DNA of 64,000 nt from positions 629,240,786 to 629,304,785 of the forward strand of contig CM060915.1 in the NCBI GenBank assembly GCA_030737875.1, in the 5' to 3' direction. Source of the stretch: Allium sativum (Eukaryota > Streptophyta > Magnoliopsida > Asparagales > Amaryllidaceae). A program made the position numbers and the translations under genes. The notes beneath the pieces are model-generated. The model ran no database searches, was not told the origin of the DNA, and saw only the letters and a program-made list of their open reading frames with translations. Position 1 is the stretch's first letter. Every line of letters starts with the position of its first letter. Of the stretch, positions 57,629 to 64,000 are shown one piece after another.

Positions 57629-59119
57629 CGCTTTCCTCTTTTTCTTTCTTCATTATTTCCTCCTTCCTCTTTTCTTCATTTTCCCCAAAAATGGCCTCCT
57701 TCTTCTCTTCTTAGCTGCCGCGCCCCCCTCAGCCACCGCCGCACCACCGCAGGCTGCCGCACCCCCTCAGGCCACCCTCCTCCTCCTTTTCTCTCTCCTC
57801 TTCTCTTTCTCTCTCTCCCTCCACAAACCCAAACCCTAGACCCAAACACCACCACCACCACCACCACTATCGGCCCCACCACCACAACCCGCGGGCTCCC
57901 ACCGCCCAGTCAGGCCCTGCCGCCGCCACCCAGCTTCGACCGTGTGTCCCCTTCACCAAAAACCCATTTTTTCACAAAAATCCCGTTTTGCAAATAACAC
58001 CCTGTCACTATTTCGCCAGTAACTTCCAATCCACGCATTTCTAGCCTAAACTCCACTCTACCGAAGTCAAAGAGCATGATTTTCCCTTTGATTTTGTATA
58101 TGAAAGTCCTATTTTTGATTGCAGAGCTGTCCGGAAATCGCGTCCGAAGTTAACAGACCTGCTGCTGTTTTTCGCGATTTCCGGCGAATTGATGTGTTTT
58201 TGGAAGAAAGTTCAGGAAAAAGTTGTCCGGAATGGCGCGTTTAGGCTAGTGACAAAGTTTGGTGAAGATTGGAGGCCGTATGCAACTTCTAGAGTCAAAG
58301 AGGCAAATTCAAGTGCGAGAAAGTGACAAAACGGAGCGCGACGACAAAATCCGCCAATTGAAGAATGACGGAGTGGATCCCAAAGGTGAGAATTTCTTAC
58401 TAAAATTTTTTGTTCAGTTATTTATTTTATAACTATATATATGAACCTCTCCCCGTTGTCCACAAACCATGGACGACTTGTTTGATTGTTTGGTTTGTTT
58501 GATTTATTTGTTTGGATTGGTTTGAGATGTGAAATGAATTGATGTGATTTGGTTTGTGTACGGCGTGAGCCATTATTGGGCGAGGGATAAGGCTATCCCT
58601 TATCACGGTCTTAGTATCGCGCCGTTATGCCGCTAAAATTTTCTAAAATATGTTAGGACAATAACAATATCATTTTAATTGTATAAATGAATTGAATAAA
58701 TATTTTATCGTTAAAAATATAATTTTTAACGTGTATATGAATAAAATAATTATTCATTTACAAATCAGATAATTTGTTTATGTACACTTATTTGACTGAT
58801 ATTGATTGGGGCGATATATTTTATACCTCACCCAACTGCACAAATAATATTCAATATTTGTTGGTTGAAACCCCATACGGGTATTGGGATGATATTTGGC
58901 GTACACTAATCCCAATTGTTTAGTTGTATGTCGATCGATTGGTTGACAAGCTGTTGTAAGCGTTAACTATTTATATTTAATGCTTATACACTGTAGAATG
59001 CACTTTGGATGATGGTTGATTGTTTATTATTGTTGTTATATACATTTGTTGTATGAAATCCAGATGAATAACATTATATGGTAATTGACTGTGTCTGATA
59101 CCAATTCAGAACGAACGAA

Positions 59120-59128
59120 TATTTTAAA
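59120..59128. repeat. 9-bp TSD of the MULE-like insert (tattttaaa)
   Basis: tattttaaa here and at 59977-59985. The 5' LTR carries the uninterrupted tattttaaaata. Nine bases is the Mutator-type length. Confidence 0.7.
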
Positions 59129-59976
59129 GGGTCCATTTGTCACAGCTCCCTATTAAGTTTCAAAATTAGGCTCACATCCGGTCCAACTTTTCATGTAAAT
59201 TAGGTCCCTATTTTTTTAAAATTCATTAAAAAAATATTAAAAAAATATAAAAAAATCACGTAAATTCATAATTAAATAAAACATGTTCACGCCAAAAAAA
59301 TCAGGTGGAAAATCAATCAACAAACACGTCAAAATAAAAAAATACACAAAATAGCGAAAAATGCAGTAAAATACATGAAAACATGCACATATTTCAAATA
59401 GTTGCATACATGTATGCATCTATTTCAATTCCGCATCATACAGCACCATATATGCATACATGTATGCAGATTTTCCGAAATACATGCATGATTTCATGCA
59501 TCTATTCGATTTCTGCATGGAAAGCACGCATGCTTGCATATGTGCATACGAGTATGCAGTTATGCAGAAAATATGCATTCAAGTATGCACATATTGTCAC
59601 GCCTTCGGCTTTCAACGCATTACTGCAAACAAGTATGCATCTATTTTGAATAACAGCATACTTGTATGCAATTATTCCGCAGGCTTGCGGATCTTTTTTG
59701 CATGTATATTTAAAAAGTTGCATACATGTATGCAACTTTTTTTTTCATTTTGCGTGGGCTCCTTGGATTATTTCCAGAATTTAGATTTTTTTTTTATGCA
59801 TGAGCGCATTTTTTTTTGCTAGAAATTGAAAAAGGCGAAGGGGACTTGAGGAGCAGGCGAATGGACCAAAATTTTTGGGCGCCATCTAATTTTAGGGACC
59901 AGAAACATATAAAAAAAAAGCGGGGGGACATGGCGTGAATTAAATTTGGTTTTAGGGATGTGTCCCTAATTTTCAC
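59129..59976. mobile_element. MULE-like non-autonomous insert with palindrome cluster
   Basis: 848 bp inside D's 3' LTR, absent from the 5' LTR. The ends form an imperfect inverted repeat: GTCACAGCTCCCTA at the left faces the complement of TTAGGGATGTGTCC at the right. No transposase is present. The core holds seven TGCATACATGTATGCA-type palindromes. Mutator-like is inferred from the TSD length; the termini are too degenerate for a firm class. Confidence 0.6.
59403..59734. repeat. Seven TGCATAC/GTATGCA palindromes
   Basis: 16-bp palindromic units start at 59403, 59453, 59543, 59574, 59624, 59655 and 59719. The first, second and last are perfect; others vary mostly in the centre or left arm. 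The last extends to a 30-bp perfect palindrome (AAAAAGT outer arm). Each contains two ATGCA/TGCAT sites, the core of plant RY (B3-factor) elements. Confidence 0.75.
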
Positions 59977-62900
59977 TATTTTAAAATATGGAATATTTTA
60001 TAATAATATTCAGAAAAGAATCAAAATATGATTTTTGATGACCGATTTGGGATGAACATGAAAATATTTAAATATATATAGCCATGTTGATTAGGTATGC
60101 GCCATTTTGACGCGAACGATATTTATATCGATTTTATTCATTTTTATAATGAATATTGAAAAGGAAGTGATTTCAAAATATAATATTTTGATAATATTAT
60201 CATTTATATATAAATGATATGGAAAATTCAATTTTGGTTTAAAATTGAAAATGAAGTTGGAATCGTTTTTAAAACGAATTTAAAATGATTTATAAAATAC
60301 GCTTTAAAATGAAATCGACGAATTATATATAATATATATTTTATATATTAAATGGCCTGAATAGAACGTTCCGCACAGCGATCGTTCGCAAATTTCGACC
60401 ATTGACTTCGAATTGACATTACGGGAGATCTGACCGTCGGATTCTCCTAAAACCAGAACCGTTGGGTTCGTATCGAAAAGAGCTTTCCAACGAATATTAG
60501 AGATTTGAAATCTAACGGTTGGATTTGGAATTATGTCCAAATCAAATTTGGAAAAAGTCGTTGTAAGTGCAGTTCGATGGCCGTTTATGGAAATCGACTG
60601 TACGAGCCTTGATAAAATTATTAAAAATAGCAATAATTTGTGTAAAATCATAATAAATGATTTGGAAAGAATTGGGATGAAAAATTCCATATTTGAAAGG
60701 ATAAAAATATATTTTATCAAAATGAACTAGTTATTAACTAGAACTATAATCCAATTATTTTTAAATAAATAAACCGGATTTGAAATGGTTTTAAAAATAA
60801 CCAGGATTTCCAATATATAAATTGGAAGGGATTTGAATCGAAATTGTCTTCGGAATATTTCGATATTGGATTTCGTGATTATACAAATATTGTTATGAAA
60901 ATATGAAAGATATATTTATATCGTTATTTCCAATATGATATCTGTTGGTTGTAGTATTTGGTATTGAATATAAGCCGATATATTTTCTATTCAGAGCCTT
61001 GTATTTAATATCAAATGGGATTTTGGGTTTTTCGTGGACGGTGTCTTTAGTTACGCTGTTCTTGAACCCCATGTGAAGCGAATAAATCTTTTAATTAAGA
61101 TTGTTAGAGTTTCCAATTATATTTAATAATTGGAATAAAATGGAATGTGAATTGGGGTTATTGTGAACTGTGTTTTTAATGACATTTGTTCTTTAACCCG
61201 ATTTACAGCGAAATGTGATTTGGAATTTATAAATCTTTTGTTAAGATTTAAAGGAGATTTTCCAAAGTAAAGTTTTCCAATTTAACATATTAAAATGGAA
61301 TTGATTGGAATTCGATTTGGTAATAATCGAAGTGAACTTCTGTAGAGGAGGAATGTTAATATATATGGAATTTAAAAGGCTTTGTCGTTATTCCATTTAT
61401 ATTATCGGTTGGATATGGAAGTTTATATCGATTATATATATTGATCTGTTTTCCGTGAAGATTCCATGGTTAATGGAATGAGATGTTGGGTTTATCGTGA
61501 GCTATGTTTTAAATGACATTAGTTCTTTAACCCAGTTAAAGATAAGATTAATTTCTTAACTTTGAAAAATCGTTAAGGAATATTTTTTTGGAGATTAAAA
61601 CTGAATTAGAGTTTTAATGAATCTTTGATTAGATTGAAAAGTGAATGTGATAATTAAAATTATCAATTCAAGAAATGATCAAGAATGGAGTATCACCAGT
61701 TTTGCTCCAAATGATAGTCAAATCTTTAATTAGATTTGAACGTGAAATGGTAATTAATTTTACCGATAACACCATGGTGTTAGATATGAAGTATTACCAG
61801 TTTTACTTCATGGGATGAATAGGTTGGGATTGGAAAATTAAATAAATGATTACTTCGGTAACGTTTGCTAATCTCGACTAGTTTGGATAAACCATAATTT
61901 GGTTTGAATTGATATCCAAAGGTGGATTAAAGAATTTATCTTTGATAAAATTAATGGGAACCTTTCCCAAAGAATATGAATATATAAATAAAAGAATATT
62001 CAGAATTGGAATGAGGCATATGTTGTGTTTTTATAACACTTGTTTATTATATACGCGTGTTATTCAGAAAGGCCGGGTTTATCCCATTCTGAATAACTGA
62101 ATGGGCGATGAGTCGACCATGAAGACGGTGGTTGAAGACAGGATGTCTTCACATCTTTTGGATGATTACTGATGTCTTGATTGGGCTATACACCCAAGAC
62201 AAGGTAATAAGTGGTGATCGTTCCAGACGTACTTGGAGATCGACCGGATATGCGAGGACCTCTCTCCTGTATTGGACATATGGGATGAGGAATAAGGCGC
62301 CTCTAGTTTTGTTCAGACCCCGAACGAACTTGTAAATGGATGTATGTCTGACATCGGAATTCATTCTGTGTGATTGATAGACATTGGTTGCATAGCGTGA
62401 ATTGTCTGTGCGGCATGTTGAGATGCAAATGATCAAGGCTTTTGTTGAAAAGCAGAGTCTTGTGGTTGATGATCAAAGCACGACTTTAATATAACATAGC
62501 TTTGTGTAGCGTTAATTCGCAAGCCTCACACACCGGTGTGAACCAGAAACAGGAGAGTACCTTAGGGAGGACATGCGTTTCCTTCTAGCTAGGAGTGGTG
62601 TCTGGGTTTTGCATGCCCAGATGTTTTACTTATGTGGATGATGGATAGCGAGGCGCCTCAGTTATGTCGGCACTGCGGAGCCGATGGATGGTATGGTCTT
62701 TATACAGACCAGATTGACGCCCTATAGGGCAGGGAAACGTAGTGTTCATGCATTTCAATCCACTCCATGTGGACCGACCCTGATGATCCAAGGTGCAGTT
62801 GCGGCTGTATCCTGAGGGGCGGGCTAGAGCGTCTCGAATTCGGTAAGGATGATCCCTTGCCATGGTTCACAGACAGAAATCCAACTTCCAATTCGTGACT

Positions 62901-63646
62901 TTGCGGTTTTTATTGTAGAGCCTAGTATTGGCGACATGATATATGGTACCCATGACGTCTAGGATTGATACATTTATATTTGAAGTTGTTTTAAACACTA
63001 TGCACTTATAATAGTATCAAATGATTTGTTTTAACATACCAAGCATGTTTGGCTACTATAAGGGAAAACCCTATCCTCCGGCTTGCGTTGCATTGTGTGA
63101 TGGGACCTAGGTCTTATAATAGCCTCATTTTTCCAAAAAGCATTGCGCTGTTTTGTTATATGCACTGGTATTCTTGGGAGGAAACCTGATCCGTGTTATA
63201 CGGCGTGATCCCTTGATATATCTAATTTAAAGTATAGTTTTAAATAACTGTTTTAGTTCTCACACCAGTCACATGACTGACCTGGAGTTTATTGTTTTAA
63301 CCTAAACTCTGGGTGCCCCTATTTTTCGCGTGGGTAGCTAGTAGTTTTGGTTTTGCAGATTTATATCCATAGGATCCTGGTTTACAACTGGGACGATATT
63401 CGGAAAGCTCTATATCCGTTTATCTATTTCAGTATTGTTTTGTTTTATTTTCCACTGCATTGTAAATTGTAGATCTCTGATATTTATCGAATGTATAATA
63501 TTTATTTATACTCTGTTATGTTCTTGTATTCTGATAGAGTTTTTGTAATAAACAATGAAATGTTCTGTCGTTTATGTTCTGATTTGTCGTGTTCTCAAAG
63601 CAATCCAGGCTTTCCTTTATGGGGAAGTTCGGGTCGTATCAAAAAT

Positions 63647-63828
63647 TGTGATACTTAGGCTGATCCGAGCATAAAGTGAAACTAGACACTCAAGTCAGGA
63701 CTAGCATTCTTACGTAAGTAAATAAATACAATTGAAATGTATATAGGTGAAAGGCACAAGTAACTCAAAGAACGTTTGGGATCATTGTCCCTTAAGAATC
63801 CGTTAAACTTTTTACATATAATACAATA
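63647..63828. other. Unassigned segment right of D
   Basis: Resumes the sequence interrupted by D at 48942. No coding frame and no recognised family. Confidence 0.4.
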
Positions 63829-64000
63829 CGTAATGACCCGCATTCTAAGTATCGGAGGATCGTAGATTATTTATTTTAGCTTCATGCGAAGTCGTATGGT
63901 CGTGTAACTTTAGGAAATGACTACTAGGTTCATTTCCCACATTCTCGATTTTTGCCAAATTTTAAATGACCATTTTTCCCCTGGCAAATTTGTTTCACCT
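63829..64000 (+). mobile_element. Possible start of another LTR
   Basis: CGTAATGACCCGCATT resembles the Y LTR start TGTAATGACCCGCACT with the first T changed to C. Similarity fades quickly afterwards and the window ends, so neither extent nor TSD can be tested. Confidence 0.3.

Larger units (their letters stand above)
48943..63641 (+). mobile_element. Element D: giant-LTR, non-coding retrotransposon
   Basis: The 5' LTR (6209 bp) and 3' LTR (7051 bp including an 848-bp insert) begin TGTAACAACCCAGAAAA and end GTGCCA or GTATCA. The interior is only 1439 bp, with primer-binding site and purine tract but no coding sequence. Long LTRs exclude the TRIM class, and the interior is too short for a standard LARD, so D does not fit either category well. 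LTR divergence is several percent in the parts compared. Confidence 0.88.
56591..63641 (+). repeat. Element D 3' LTR
   Basis: It matches the 5' LTR apart from the 848-bp insert at 59129-59976 plus one TSD copy. It retains an intact TATATAAT at 57621-57628 where the 5' LTR is degraded. Confidence 0.92.

Noticed and set aside
57494..57997. 167-residue Ser/Pro-rich frame as a real gene
   Set aside because: It lies in the GC-rich leader of D's 3' LTR; the matching frame in the 5' LTR (50041-50256) is different and broken, so there is no coding conservation.
59383..59822. Met/His/Cys-rich frames on both strands
   Set aside because: They arise from the ATGCAT-containing palindromes of the MULE-like insert; no domain and no start context.

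Overview
The window is nuclear DNA of a flowering plant, made almost entirely of nested LTR retrotransposons. Evidence: Ty3/gypsy polyproteins with a C-terminal chromodomain, primer-binding sites matching plant initiator tRNA-Met (TGGTATCAGAGC), TG...CA LTRs with 5-bp target-site duplications (TSDs), plant TATA boxes and GT-AG introns, and very AT-rich sequence between elements. A eudicot is my guess, with low confidence. No intact host gene is visible. The only gene-like host sequence is a nonsense-broken GRF zinc-finger gene at 973-1557 (minus).

Layout. 1-2996: AT-rich DNA with the GRF relic. Element A (Ty3/gypsy, minus) is split into 2997-4687 and 39951-46011. It keeps its 5' LTR (43338-46011) and degraded gag-pol but has lost its 3' LTR. 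Element B (4688-39950, TSD tacat) sits in A's integrase. It has 4.27-kb LTRs around a 3.9-kb non-coding interior, so it resembles a LARD (large non-autonomous derivative). B's 5' LTR was hit twice: by X (7592-18755, minus solo LTR, TSD cacag), itself split by Y (9238-15322, plus, 6.1-kb solo LTR, TSD cagta); and by C (19171-30829, plus, TSD atttg). C is a complete, young chromovirus with nearly identical 3.26-kb LTRs and a 1271-residue gag-pol frame, disabled by one lost base near 26370. Element E (46012-48620, minus) is an older decayed Ty3/gypsy that A appears to have landed in. Element D (48943-63641, plus) has giant LTRs (6.2 and 7.05 kb) around only 1.44 kb of non-coding interior. Its 3' LTR carries an 848-bp MULE-like insert (59129-59976, 9-bp TSD). 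A further LTR may begin at 63829.

Nesting reaches five levels: E > A > B > X > Y. C is the only element with near-complete coding capacity. B, D, X and Y encode nothing recognisable and would depend on proteins supplied in trans.

The most interesting content is non-coding. All six LTR types share one plan: TATA box, GC-richer leader exon, strong 5' splice site (GTGAG or GTAAGT), 1.6-4.1 kb intron-like segment, 3' splice-site candidate, and a last segment of about 280-400 nt ending at the LTR end. These segments and the interiors of B and D hold repeated RNA-like modules whose stems vary in sequence but keep pairing. They include a three-way-junction element (four copies in B and Y), a CCGG-tipped tandem hairpin (A and C), a GGGTTTATCGTGA module (three copies per D LTR), a pre-acceptor stem (D, X, Y) and arrays of TCGAATA/TATTCGA hairpins (Y). 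I know of no described equivalents, but I could run no searches.
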